Shown here: piece by piece, positions 34,439 to 42,846 of the stretch
Layout of the letters: every line of letters begins with the position of its first letter
Position numbering within the stretch: position 1 is the stretch's first letter
DNA from: JAGWAJ01 sp965215155
GTDB taxonomy: Bacteria; Acidobacteriota; Vicinamibacteria; Vicinamibacterales; UBA8438
NCBI GenBank assembly: GCA_965215155.1
Contig: CBDCCY010000004.1
Span: forward strand, 2,046,001 to 2,110,000
DNA: 64,000 bases
Direction: 5' to 3'
Made by a program: the position numbers and the translations under genes
Notes under the pieces: model-generated
The model's input: the letters and a program-made list of their open reading frames with translations, nothing else
What the model was told of the DNA's origin: nothing
Database searches by the model: none

Positions 34439-35312
34439 CTGCGACCTGGCTGTCCTGCGCCGGTGTCCGTCCCGCCGCCGTCTCGTGATTGGGGCGTGGG
34501 CGGTACCCTGCCTCTGGCTGGCGGCGGGCTGCGCGACGACCCGGCCGGCCATCGATCTGCCGCAGGGGCCCGGGACGCCGTACCCCGCGCACGCGGGCGC
34601 CCTGGCCGAGGCCGTGGGCTCCTGTCGCGGCGTTCGCACGATGGAGTTCGTGCTCGCCCTCCGCGGACGGAGCGGCGAGACGAGCCTGAGAGGACGCGTG
34701 CGCGGCGCCGTGGCCCGGCCGGGGTCGCTGCGGCTCGAGGGGCTCGCGCCGTTCGGGGCACCCCGCTTCGTGCTGGCTGCCGATCCCGAGGCCGCCGCGC
34801 TCGCTCTGCCCCGCTCCCGGCAGGTGGTGCGCGGCGCGCACCCGCGCGAGATGCTGTACGCGCTGGCCGGCCTGCCGCTCGACCCCGATGACCTGCGGGC
34901 GGTCCTGACCGGCTGCGTGGTTCCGGACCCCCGTTCCACCGCGGGGCGCGCGTACGGGAGCGATGCGTTGGCCATTGACCTCGAAGGCGCGGCGACCGCG
35001 TATCTCCAGCCGGTGGGCGGCGTCCTGGCGGTCGTGGCGGCCGCCCGGGGGGCGCTGACCATCGCGTACGAGGGGCATGTCCGCGGGTTGCCGCGCCGCG
35101 TGCGGGTGCTCGTGGACGGGGCCGGCGGGTCGGCGGGCACGGACCTGACCGCGGACCTGACGCAGGTCCGCGTCAACACGCCGCTCCATCCCGAGGCGTT
35201 CGTGTTGCCCCTGGGTGAGGACTACGTGCCCGTCACGCTCGAGGAGCTGACCGGCGGCACGCCGCTGCGGGACCCCTCGAGCCCGGCCGATCCGCTCGGC
35301 TCGACCCCGTGA
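34413..35312 (+). CDS. LolB-like outer-membrane lipoprotein
   Basis: A 299-residue protein with a lipoprotein signal: basic start, hydrophobic core and lipobox LAAGC near residue 40. The mature part resembles the LolB/DUF4292 beta fold (MEFVLALRGRSGETSLRGRVRGAV, SLRLEGLAPFGAPRFVL, LPRRVRV). In proteobacteria lolB precedes ispE and prs, the same order as here, which supports a role in lipoprotein insertion or transport. Sequence similarity alone is weak. It ends in a GTGA overlap with ispE. Confidence 0.65.
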   Translation: MTPVAGASSCDLAVLRRCPSRRRLVIGAWAVPCLWLAAGCATTRPAIDLPQGPGTPYPAHAGALAEAVGSCRGVRTMEFVLALRGRSGETSLRGRVRGAVARPGSLRLEGLAPFGAPRFVLAADPEAAALALPRSRQVVRGAHPREMLYALAGLPLDPDDLRAVLTGCVVPDPRSTAGRAYGSDALAIDLEGAATAYLQPVGGVLAVVAAARGALTIAYEGHVRGLPRRVRVLVDGAGGSAGTDLTADLTQVRVNTPLHPEAFVLPLGEDYVPVTLEELTGGTPLRDPSSPADPLGSTP

Positions 35313-36241
35313 GCCCGCGCCCGCACGGCCTCCGCCCCTCCGCCCACGCGGCATTCCGCATCCGCATCGCCGCGCCGGCGAAGGTCAACCTCGACCTCCG
35401 CGTGCTGGACCGCCGACCCGACGGCTATCACGAGGTTCGCACCCTCCTGCAGTCGATCGACCTCGAGGACACGGTGTCGATCCGCCGCCGGCCCGGCCCG
35501 GTGACGGTCCGCAGCCGGACGCCCACGCTCCCGCGCGACCGTGCCAACCTCGTCTGGCAGGCGGCGGCGCGCCTCTGGTCGGCCCTGGGCCGCCCGGGGG
35601 ATCCCCGCGGCGCCGCGATCTCGCTGCGCAAGGCGATACCGGCGGCGGCCGGCCTCGGCGGCGCGAGCAGCGACGCGGCGGCGGCCCTGCGCGGGCTGCG
35701 CGCCGTGTGGGAGGACGGGGCCCGAACCGTGCCCCTGGCCGCGGTGGCGGCCGCGGTCGGGTCGGACGTTCCCTTCTTTCTGCGCGGCGGGACGGTCGCC
35801 GCGGCGGGACGCGGTGAGCGCCTGCGTTCGGTCCGGCCGCTCGAGCCGCACTGGATGGTGCTGGCGGTCCCGGGCTTCGGCGTCTCGACGCCGAGCGCGT
35901 ACCGCTGGTGGGACGAAGCGTCCCGGTCCGGCCGCCCCGGCCGCCGCCCTGCGGGGTGGCGCGCCGATCTCTCCATGCTCCGCAACGACCTCGAGCCGGT
36001 GGTCGCGTGGCGGCACCCGGACCTCGCCTCGATGATCGCGCGGCTGCGCGACGCGGATGCCGCTCACGCTGCCATGTCCGGCAGCGGCTCGGCGGTGTTC
36101 GGGCTCTTCCGCTCCCGCGACGCCGCGCTGGCGGCCCGCTCCGCGGTGCGCCGGGCCGGGTGGCGGACCCGGCTCGCCCGCACCATCGGGCCCGAGGAGT
36201 TCGCACGGCGCACGCGCCTCGTGAGCGACGGGTCGCGCTGA
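35309..36241 (+). CDS. ispE: 4-diphosphocytidyl-2-C-methyl-D-erythritol kinase
   Basis: MEP-pathway kinase of the GHMP family; 310 residues from the GTG that overlaps the LolB-like stop. Motifs: the substrate loop PAKVNLDLRVLDRRPDGYHEV, the ATP-binding PAAAGLGGASSDAAAALRGL, and the C-terminal AAMSGSGSAVFGLF. Normal length. With ispDF at 44999 it makes three MEP steps within the window. Confidence 0.95.
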   Translation: MSPRPHGLRPSAHAAFRIRIAAPAKVNLDLRVLDRRPDGYHEVRTLLQSIDLEDTVSIRRRPGPVTVRSRTPTLPRDRANLVWQAAARLWSALGRPGDPRGAAISLRKAIPAAAGLGGASSDAAAALRGLRAVWEDGARTVPLAAVAAAVGSDVPFFLRGGTVAAAGRGERLRSVRPLEPHWMVLAVPGFGVSTPSAYRWWDEASRSGRPGRRPAGWRADLSMLRNDLEPVVAWRHPDLASMIARLRDADAAHAAMSGSGSAVFGLFRSRDAALAARSAVRRAGWRTRLARTIGPEEFARRTRLVSDGSR

Positions 36242-36261
36242 CGAGCGATCGGGGCTGCGCC

Positions 36262-36290
36262 TTGCGAGGCGCCGGAACATCGACTAGGAT
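36262..36290 (+). promoter_or_regulatory. Predicted tRNA-Gln promoter
   Basis: TTGCGA (36262-36267), 17-base spacer, TAGGAT (36285-36290). The same hexamers precede tRNA-Thr at 46955. The start would be near 36297, about 70 bases before the tRNA. Confidence 0.55.
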
Positions 36291-36367
36291 CACCGATTGC
36301 GCTGAGTGCGGCGCCCCCGTGCCTGCGCAGGGCCCGAGCGTAGTCGCGGGAGCCCCCGGCGCGTAGT

Positions 36368-36442
36368 TGGGGCGTGGCCAAGCGGTAAGGCGCCGGACTT
36401 TGGATCCGGTATTCGAAGGTTCGAATCCTTCCGCCCCAGCCA
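36368..36442 (+). tRNA. tRNA-Gln (UUG)
   Basis: Cloverleaf with a 7-bp acceptor stem, TGGGGCG paired to CGCCCCA. The anticodon stem is CCGGA/TCCGG with loop CTTTGGA, giving UUG. The T-arm is GAAGG-TTCGAAT-CCTTC. The CCA end is encoded at 36440-36442. Confidence 0.97.
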
Positions 36443-36507
36443 ACCCGCGCCCGGCCGTCCGTTCCCCGAGGCCGTGAGGTGTGCCATCGCGCGTCGAATG
36501 AGGGATC

Positions 36508-37461
36508 GTGCCGACGCATAACGGTGATCTGAAGCTCTTCGCCGGCAGCGCGCATCCGACGCTCGCGGCGGAGATAGCGCAAGTGCTGGACGTACCGCTC
36601 GGCCGCGCGAGCCTGCGGCGGTTCACCGACGGTGAGGTCTCGTTCCAGATCGACGAGAACATCCGGGGTACCGATGTCTTCGTGGTGCAGCCCACCTGTA
36701 CGCCGGTCGATGCCCACCTGGTCGAGCTGTGCGTGATGATCGACGCCTTCACGCGCTCGTCGGCGGCGCGCATCACCGCCGTCATGCCCTACTACGGGTA
36801 TGCGCGCCAGGACCGCAAGGACAAGCCGCGGGTTCCGATATCGGCCAAGCTCGTCGCGAATCTCCTGAGCGCCGCCGGCACGCATCGCGTCCTGACGATG
36901 GACCTGCACAAGGCGCAGATACAGGGCTTCTTCGACATTCCGGTCGACCACCTCTTCGCGGCGCCCGTGTTCATCGACTACCTGGCGCGGCACCGCGACA
37001 ATCGCGAGGTGACCATCGTGTCGCCGGACGCCGGCGGGGTGGAGAGGGCGCGCGCCTACGCGAAGCGGCTCGACGCCGACCTGGCGATCATCGACAAGCG
37101 GCGATCCGACGACGGGCACGCGGAGGTGATGCACGTCGTGGGAGAGGTCCGGGACCGCCTCTGCATCATTCAGGACGATATCGTCGATACGGCGGGCACG
37201 CTGCAGCAGGCGTCCCGCGCGTTGCGCGACGGCGGCGCCGCGCGCGTGTTGGCCTGTGCCGTGCACGGCGTCCTGTCGGGGCCGGCGCGGGAGCGGATCG
37301 AGGGGTCGGTGCTCGAGCAGTTGATCGTCACCAACACCATCCCGTTGCGCGAGGAGTTCGCCGGCTCCGACAAGGTGCGCGTGCTCTCGGTGGCGCGCCT
37401 GCTCGGCCGGGCGATCCAGAGCATTCACCAGGAGACCTCGGTGTCGTCGCTGTTCGTCTGA
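36508..37461 (+). CDS. prs: Ribose-phosphate pyrophosphokinase
   Basis: Makes PRPP from ribose 5-phosphate and ATP; 317 residues from GTG 36508. Motifs: KLFAGSAHPTLA, RRFTDGEVSFQI, YYGYARQDRKDKPRVPISAKLVA, MDLHKAQIQGFFDIPVDHL, the flexible DKRR loop and the PRPP motif IIQDDIVDTAGTL (the usual VDDxIDTGGT is slightly altered here). It follows tRNA-Gln by 65 bp; rplY follows 34 bp later. Confidence 0.95.
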   Translation: MPTHNGDLKLFAGSAHPTLAAEIAQVLDVPLGRASLRRFTDGEVSFQIDENIRGTDVFVVQPTCTPVDAHLVELCVMIDAFTRSSAARITAVMPYYGYARQDRKDKPRVPISAKLVANLLSAAGTHRVLTMDLHKAQIQGFFDIPVDHLFAAPVFIDYLARHRDNREVTIVSPDAGGVERARAYAKRLDADLAIIDKRRSDDGHAEVMHVVGEVRDRLCIIQDDIVDTAGTLQQASRALRDGGAARVLACAVHGVLSGPARERIEGSVLEQLIVTNTIPLREEFAGSDKVRVLSVARLLGRAIQSIHQETSVSSLFV

Positions 37462-37495
37462 CGGCGGCGGAGTCCAGGGAGCGGAGGCAGTCGCG

Positions 37496-38143
37496 ATGGA
37501 AGCGAGACTGGCGGCGGAGACCCGGGAGGCGCGCGGCAAGAACCACGCGCGGCGCTTGCGCCGCGCCGGCCGGGTGCCGGCCGTCGTCTACGGCGGAGAC
37601 ACCCGCGGCGGGAAGCCCGTGGCCGTCGACCCGAAGGAGCTGATGCGCATCCTGCGCTCCGAGTCGGGCGTCAACACCCTGATCGAGCTCGCGCTCGACG
37701 GCGGGGACGCCGGCCGCGTGCTCGTGAAGGAGTTCCAGGTCGATCCGATCAGCAGCGACCTGCTGCACGTCGACTTCTACCGCCTGGCGATGGACAAGGC
37801 CCTCACGGTGACCGTGCCGGTGAGCCTCGCCGGCGAGGCGGTGGGCGTCAAGCAGCAGGGCGGGCTGGTGGACTTCGTGACCCGCGAGGTGCAGGTCGAG
37901 TGCATGCCGTCGGAGATCCCCGAGCACATCGAGGTCGACATCAGCGAGCTGCGGGTCGGTGACGGGGTCCGGTTGCGGGACCAGGTCGAGGGGGTGGCGT
38001 GGAAGCCCGTGAGCGACCCCGACACGCTGCTGGTGCACGTGCTGCCGCCGAAGGTCGACGAGTCCGCCGAGGAAGCCGAAGCGGAGGCTGCCGCCGGCGA
38101 AACGGAGGAGAGCGCGGCGCCCGCCGACGACGCAGAGAGCTGA
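37496..38143 (+). CDS. rplY: 50S ribosomal protein bL25/Ctc
   Basis: A 215-residue 5S-rRNA-binding protein of the long, two-domain Ctc type. The N-terminal L25 domain reads ETREARGKNHARRLRRAGRVPAVVYGG; the C-terminal TL5-like domain includes HVDFYRLAMDKALTVTVPV and PEHIEVDISELRVGDGVRL. It ends in an acidic, alanine-rich tail. A GGAGG site precedes ATG 37496. The order prs-ctc-pth is conserved in many bacteria. Confidence 0.94.
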   Translation: MEARLAAETREARGKNHARRLRRAGRVPAVVYGGDTRGGKPVAVDPKELMRILRSESGVNTLIELALDGGDAGRVLVKEFQVDPISSDLLHVDFYRLAMDKALTVTVPVSLAGEAVGVKQQGGLVDFVTREVQVECMPSEIPEHIEVDISELRVGDGVRLRDQVEGVAWKPVSDPDTLLVHVLPPKVDESAEEAEAEAAAGETEESAAPADDAES

Positions 38144-38222
38144 GGATCCGTGGGGCCGCCGCGCGGCCGGAGGGGACGCCCCGGCCGCGCCGTCCCGCAG
38201 CGGGGAGGGCGGGGGAGGCCGC

Positions 38223-38798
38223 GTGAAGCTGATCGTCGGGCTCGGCAATCCCGGGGCCAGGTACCGCGGCACGCGCCACAATGTCGGGTTCGAGGTCGTG
38301 GACGAGCTCGCGCGCCGGCGGCGGCTGGAGTTCGGGAGCAGTCCGACGGACGCCCTCATGGCGCGCGAACGAGGGCCGGGCGCGCAGGTGATGCTCGCCA
38401 AGCCGCTCACCTACATGAACCGCAGCGGCGGCGCGGTCGCGGCGCTCGGACGCTACTACCGGATCGAACCGGGAGGGTTGCTGGTCGTCGCCGACGACGT
38501 GAATCTGCCGATCGGCCGGCTCCGCGCTCGCCGGCGGGGGTCGGACGGGGGGCACAACGGGTTCGCGTCGATCATCGCGGCGCTCGGGACGGACGCCTTC
38601 GCCCGGTTGCGGATCGGCGTCGGCCGTGGCCGCGCCGAGCGGCGGCTGGCGAGCCACGTGCTGGCGCGGTTCGACCCGCCGGAGCAGGACGAGATCCTGA
38701 CCGCGGTGGAGCGGGCGGCCGACGCGGTGGAGGCGTTCGTGGGCGACGGGATCGATGCGATGATGAACCGCTTCAACCGGAAACCCGAAGCGGGCTAG
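38223..38798 (+). CDS. pth: Peptidyl-tRNA hydrolase
   Basis: Recycles peptidyl-tRNA; 191 residues from GTG 38223. Motifs: LIVGLGNPGARYRGTRHNVGFEVVD with the catalytic His of RHNVG, AKPLTYMNRSGGAV, VVADDVNLPIGRLRAR with the catalytic Asp, and GSDGGHNGFASI. Complete and of usual length. Confidence 0.95.
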   Translation: MKLIVGLGNPGARYRGTRHNVGFEVVDELARRRRLEFGSSPTDALMARERGPGAQVMLAKPLTYMNRSGGAVAALGRYYRIEPGGLLVVADDVNLPIGRLRARRRGSDGGHNGFASIIAALGTDAFARLRIGVGRGRAERRLASHVLARFDPPEQDEILTAVERAADAVEAFVGDGIDAMMNRFNRKPEAG

Positions 38799-38849
38799 GC
38801 ACTCCTTGCCACGGCAGCGCCGATGGCCGACGAGTCCGAAGGGAGAGCA

Positions 38850-39503
38850 ATGAGCGAGACACGTCAGTACGAGCTCGTATACGTCGTCAATCCGGAAACG
38901 GACGAGGACGGCGTGGCGGGCCTCCATACGCAGATCGCCGAGATCGTCGACAAGCTGGGGGGCACCATCGACAAGACCGACAACTGGGGGCGCCGCCAGC
39001 TGGCGTACGAGATCGACCGCCATCGTGAGGGCACGTACGTGCTCGAGCTGATCAGCGGCTCCGGCGAGCTCGTGAGCGAGATCGACCGCCGGTTGCGCGT
39101 CAGCGACAACGTCCTGCGGCACCTCGTCGTGCGCGTCGACGAGGATCTGCGCAAGGCCCAGCGCGCACGGGAGCGCCGTCAATCCAGGGCCCAGCGGCGC
39201 CGTGCGGCGAAGGGGCAGCCTGCCGCGAACCAGTTGCAGGGCGAGGCGGCGGAGACCGTGCCGGCGGCGGCAGCCGAGGCCGGAGCCGGGACGGGAGGCG
39301 GCGCGGCGGAGCAACCCGCGGATGCGGCTGCCGCGACCGCGACGACCGCCACGGATGAGGCGGCGCCCGCGCCGCCGGCGGAGGCCGCCGGCGAGGCGCG
39401 GTCGGGCGGCGAGGCAGCGCCTGCATCCGCGGGCGAGGCCGCGGTGAAGCCCGAGGCGGCAGCGGCGGCGCCCGCGGCCGCAGAGTCGCAGGAGGAGTCA
39501 TGA
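38850..39503 (+). CDS. rpsF: 30S ribosomal protein bS6 with long C-terminal tail
   Basis: Residues 1-100 are a standard bS6 fold (YELVYVVNPETDEDG, then GKLGGTIDKTDNWGRRQLAYEI-like core and YVLELIS). The remaining ~115 residues are a low-complexity Ala/Glu/Pro/Gly tail; ordinary bS6 is ~100-135 residues. ATG 38850 follows GGGAGAG by 2-3 bases; an upstream in-frame ATG at 38823 is less likely. It overlaps rpsR by 4 bp (ATGA). Confidence 0.93.
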   Translation: MSETRQYELVYVVNPETDEDGVAGLHTQIAEIVDKLGGTIDKTDNWGRRQLAYEIDRHREGTYVLELISGSGELVSEIDRRLRVSDNVLRHLVVRVDEDLRKAQRARERRQSRAQRRRAAKGQPAANQLQGEAAETVPAAAAEAGAGTGGGAAEQPADAAAATATTATDEAAPAPPAEAAGEARSGGEAAPASAGEAAVKPEAAAAAPAAAESQEES

Positions 39504-39769
39504 GCGAGGATCGCGGGGGCCGCCGCGGAGGACGGGGCGGCGGGTTTCGGCGCGGCGGGTTTCGGCGTCGCAAGGTCTGTCGATTCTGCGTCGACAAGGT
39601 CGACTACATCGACTACAAGGACGTCCGCGTGATGATGATGGCCATTCCCGAGCGCGGCAAGATTCAGCCGCGGCGCATCTCGGGGACCTGCGCCAAGCAC
39701 CAGCGGAAGCTGACGACGGCGGTCAAGCGCGCGCGGCAGCTCGCGCTCATTCCGTACGTCACCGACTGA
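39500..39769 (+). CDS. rpsR: 30S ribosomal protein bS18
   Basis: An 89-residue protein with a Gly/Arg-rich start and the bS18 core CRFCVDKVDYIDYKDV and RRISGTCAKHQRKLTTAVKRARQLALIPY. The C-x2-C plus C-x2-H set fits a zinc-binding C+ form. It binds bS6 on the 30S platform. Coupled to rpsF by overlap; rplI follows 17 bp later. Confidence 0.97.
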   Translation: MSEDRGGRRGGRGGGFRRGGFRRRKVCRFCVDKVDYIDYKDVRVMMMAIPERGKIQPRRISGTCAKHQRKLTTAVKRARQLALIPYVTD

Positions 39770-39786
39770 CGGGGGGCTGGCAGGCG

Positions 39787-40281
39787 ATGATGGAGATCAT
39801 CCTCCGAGAACCGATCGAGAACCTGGGCGGTCGCGGGGACGTGGTGCTGGTGGCGAACGGCTACGCGCGCAACTACCTGCTGCCGCGCAAGCTGGCGCTG
39901 CCGGTCACCGACGCCAATCGGCGTCAGGTGGAGCGGGAGCGCGTGGCCGCCGAAGCCCGGGAGGCGGTGGAACGCCGGGACGCGCAGAGCGTGGCGGCCC
40001 GGATCGCCGCCACGGAGTGCGTCATCGCACGCCGCGTCGGGGGCACCGGCACGTTGTACGGCTCGGTCACGTCGGCCGACATCGCGGAGTCCCTGGAGGG
40101 CCAGCAGTTGGTCGTCGACAAGCGCCGGATCGTGCTCACCGAGCCGATCAAGGAGCTGGGCGACTTCGTGGTGCCGGTCAGGTTGCGCCGGGACGTGTCC
40201 GCCGATCTGAGGGTGACCGTCGTGCGCGAGGGGGGCGACGACACGGCAACCGCCGCGGCGGACCCCGAGCCCGAGCCCTAG
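39787..40281 (+). CDS. rplI: 50S ribosomal protein bL9
   Basis: A 164-residue protein with the bL9 start (EIILREPIENLGGRGDVVLVANGYARNYLLPR) and the C-terminal rRNA-binding domain (GTLYGSVTSADIAESL, and LRRDVSADLRVTVVRE). Third gene of rpsF-rpsR-rplI, followed 36 bp later by dnaB, the usual order. Confidence 0.96.
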   Translation: MMEIILREPIENLGGRGDVVLVANGYARNYLLPRKLALPVTDANRRQVERERVAAEAREAVERRDAQSVAARIAATECVIARRVGGTGTLYGSVTSADIAESLEGQQLVVDKRRIVLTEPIKELGDFVVPVRLRRDVSADLRVTVVREGGDDTATAAADPEPEP

Positions 40282-40317
40282 TCCGAGTAGATCGGGAGCC
40301 AGCCCGCCGAGCACGCG

Positions 40318-41664
40318 ATGGCCGGATCCGCACCCGGCGTCGAGGAGCGGCCGCTCCCGCACAACCTCGAGGCGGAGCGGTGCGTGCTCGGGGCCATCCT
40401 GATTCACAACGACGCCTTCAACGTCGCGGCGGAGCTCATCGACTCCGGGGACTTCTATCGACATGCGCACCAGCGCGTGTTCGACACCATGGTCGGCCTC
40501 AACGAGCGAGGTCAGGCCATCGACTTCGTCACCGTCAAGGATGATCTCGGCCGGGCCGGCGCCCTCGACGACGTCGGCGGGCCGGCCTACATCGCGGCCC
40601 TCGCCGACGGGGTGCCGCGGTCGACCAACGTCGATCACTACGCGCGCATCGTCAAGGAGAACGCGACCCTTCGCAGCCTGATCCACTCCGCGAACCGCAT
40701 CGTCACCACGGCCTATCGGGCGGAGCAGGATGCAGACACCGTGCTCGACGAGGCGGAGCGCGAGATCTTCTCGATCGCCGAGGACCGCGTCCACGACGGC
40801 TTCGTCCCGCTGAGCGCCCTCGTCGACGACGGGGTCGCCGCGATAGAGCAGCTCCAGGCGCACAAGGGCCTGGTCACCGGGGTCCCGACCGGGTTCGACG
40901 ACATCGACAACCTGACCGCCGGGCTGCAGCCGGCCGACCTGATCATCGTTGCCGCCCGGCCGTCGATGGGGAAGACCGCGTTCGTCCTCAATGTTGCCCA
41001 GCACGTCGGCACGAAGACCGAAAGGACGGTCGGCTTCTTCAGCCTGGAGATGGCGAAGGAGCAACTCTACCTGCGCATGCTGACGACGGAGGCGCAGGTC
41101 GACGCGCACCGGCTGCGGACGGGACACCTGAGCGATGCCGAGTACGAGCGCCTGTCGCAGGCGATGAACCGGCTGCGCGACGCACCGGTCCACATCGACG
41201 ACACGGCGGGCATCGGCGTGCTCGAGATGCGCGCCAAGTCCCGCCGGCTCCAGGCCGAGCACGGCCTCGACCTGATCATCATCGACTACATCCAGCTCAT
41301 GCAGGGCCGCGGACGCTTCGAGAACCGCACGCAGGAGCTGGCGTCGATATCGCGCGCCCTGAAGGGGCTGGCGAAGGAACTCGGGGTGCCGGTCGTGGCG
41401 CTGTCCCAGCTCAGCCGCGCGCCCGAGTCCCGCGCCGATCGCCGGCCCCAACTCTCCGACCTCCGGGAGTCGGGTGCGTTGGAGCAGGACGCCGACGTCG
41501 TGATGTTCATCTTCCGCGAGGAGATGTACGACCAGAAGCCGGAGAACGAAGGCGTCGCGGAGATCATCATCGCGAAGCAGCGGAACGGGCCGACGGATAC
41601 CGTGCGCCTAGCCTTCCTCAAGCAGCAGACCCGCTTCGGTCTGCTGGCCCACGACCTGCCGTAG
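40318..41664 (+). CDS. dnaB: Replicative DNA helicase DnaB
   Basis: A 448-residue hexameric helicase. N-terminal primase-binding domain (LPHNLEAERCVLGAILIHNDAFNVAAELI); RecA-like domain with Walker A AARPSMGKTAF, FFSLEMAKEQLYLRML, Walker B LIIIDYIQLMQG, and SDLRESGALEQDADVVMFIFREEMY plus the arginine-finger region. No intein is present. It follows rplI, the common placement. Confidence 0.96.
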   Translation: MAGSAPGVEERPLPHNLEAERCVLGAILIHNDAFNVAAELIDSGDFYRHAHQRVFDTMVGLNERGQAIDFVTVKDDLGRAGALDDVGGPAYIAALADGVPRSTNVDHYARIVKENATLRSLIHSANRIVTTAYRAEQDADTVLDEAEREIFSIAEDRVHDGFVPLSALVDDGVAAIEQLQAHKGLVTGVPTGFDDIDNLTAGLQPADLIIVAARPSMGKTAFVLNVAQHVGTKTERTVGFFSLEMAKEQLYLRMLTTEAQVDAHRLRTGHLSDAEYERLSQAMNRLRDAPVHIDDTAGIGVLEMRAKSRRLQAEHGLDLIIIDYIQLMQGRGRFENRTQELASISRALKGLAKELGVPVVALSQLSRAPESRADRRPQLSDLRESGALEQDADVVMFIFREEMYDQKPENEGVAEIIIAKQRNGPTDTVRLAFLKQQTRFGLLAHDLP

Positions 41665-41672
41665 GCGCGGCG

Positions 41673-42827
41673 GTGGTGAGCGCGGTGGTACGCCCTACCC
41701 ACGCCGTCGTCGATCTCGCCCGGCTGGTGTCCAACTACCGCGCGATCCGGGAACACCTTGCGGCGTCCGCCGCCGCCGCGCCGCCGCGCGTCATCGCGGT
41801 GATCAAGGCCAACGCCTATGGTCACGGCGCGATCGCGATCGCCCGGGCGCTGGAGTCGGCCGAGGCCGAGGGGGAGGCGCCGACGCTCGCCTGCGCCGAC
41901 ATCGAGGAGGGCGTCGAGCTGCGCGAGGCGGGCATCCGGGCCCCCGTCCTCGTGTTCGGCGCGCTCAGCGTCAGCGATCTGGAGGGCCTGTTCCTCCACC
42001 GGCTGACGCCGACCGTCTCCTCGCCCTCGGCCGCGCGTCGCCTCGCCGCTGCCGCGGCGGCGCGCGGGCGCCGGCTCCGGGTGCACGTCAAGGTGGACAC
42101 CGGCATGAACCGGTTCGGGTTCCGCCACGACAACCTGCGGAGCACGATCCCGGCGCTAGGGGCCGGCGACGGCGGACCGCTGCGGGTAGAGGCCGTCTAC
42201 ACCCACTTCGCGACCGCGGAGAGCGTCGATCATCCCTTGTTCGATCGGCAGCGTGCGTGCTTCGAGGCGGTGCGGGCCGCGCTGCCGGAACTCGGCTTCC
42301 GGGGGGCCTGGTGCCACGCGGCGAACAGCGCAGCGCTCCTCCGCGACCGGCGCACCTGGTATGACGCGGTCCGCCCGGGGCTCTTGCTCTACGGCATCGT
42401 GCCGCCGCCGATGGAATCGGCGCTCCCCGTCCGCCCCGTGTTGTCGCTCCGCAGCCGCGTCGTGGCCGTGAAGGGGATGCGACCCGGGGAGACGGCCGGC
42501 TACGGCGCCCGCTTCGCCGCCGCGCGGGCCATGCGCGCCGCGGTCATCCCGGCGGGCTACGCGGACGGGCTCGACCTGCGCCTGGCCGGCGCCGCGAGCG
42601 TGCTCGTGCGAGGCCGGCGGGCGCCCGTCATCGCCGTGTCGATGGACTCGACGACCATCGACGTGACCGACGTCGAGGTGAGCCCGGGCGACCCGGTCGT
42701 GATCATCGGCGAGCAGGACGGGGACCGTATCGACGCGCGTGAGCTCGCGCGCGCGATCGGGACCGTGCCACACGAGATTCTCTGCCGGACCGGCGCCCGG
42801 ATAGCCCGCGTCCACCAGGGTCTATAA
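41673..42827 (+). CDS. alr: Alanine racemase
   Basis: PLP enzyme that makes D-alanine for peptidoglycan; 384 residues from GTG 41673, 8 bp after dnaB. K45 in VIKANAYGHG is the PLP lysine. Other marks: VHVKVDTGMNRFGF, CHAANSAALL, RPGLLLYGIVP, the catalytic tyrosine in ETAGYGARF, and AVSMDSTTIDVTD. Complete. Confidence 0.95.
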   Translation: MVSAVVRPTHAVVDLARLVSNYRAIREHLAASAAAAPPRVIAVIKANAYGHGAIAIARALESAEAEGEAPTLACADIEEGVELREAGIRAPVLVFGALSVSDLEGLFLHRLTPTVSSPSAARRLAAAAAARGRRLRVHVKVDTGMNRFGFRHDNLRSTIPALGAGDGGPLRVEAVYTHFATAESVDHPLFDRQRACFEAVRAALPELGFRGAWCHAANSAALLRDRRTWYDAVRPGLLLYGIVPPPMESALPVRPVLSLRSRVVAVKGMRPGETAGYGARFAAARAMRAAVIPAGYADGLDLRLAGAASVLVRGRRAPVIAVSMDSTTIDVTDVEVSPGDPVVIIGEQDGDRIDARELARAIGTVPHEILCRTGARIARVHQGL

Positions 42828-42846
42828 TGCGGCTCCTTCCCTGACC

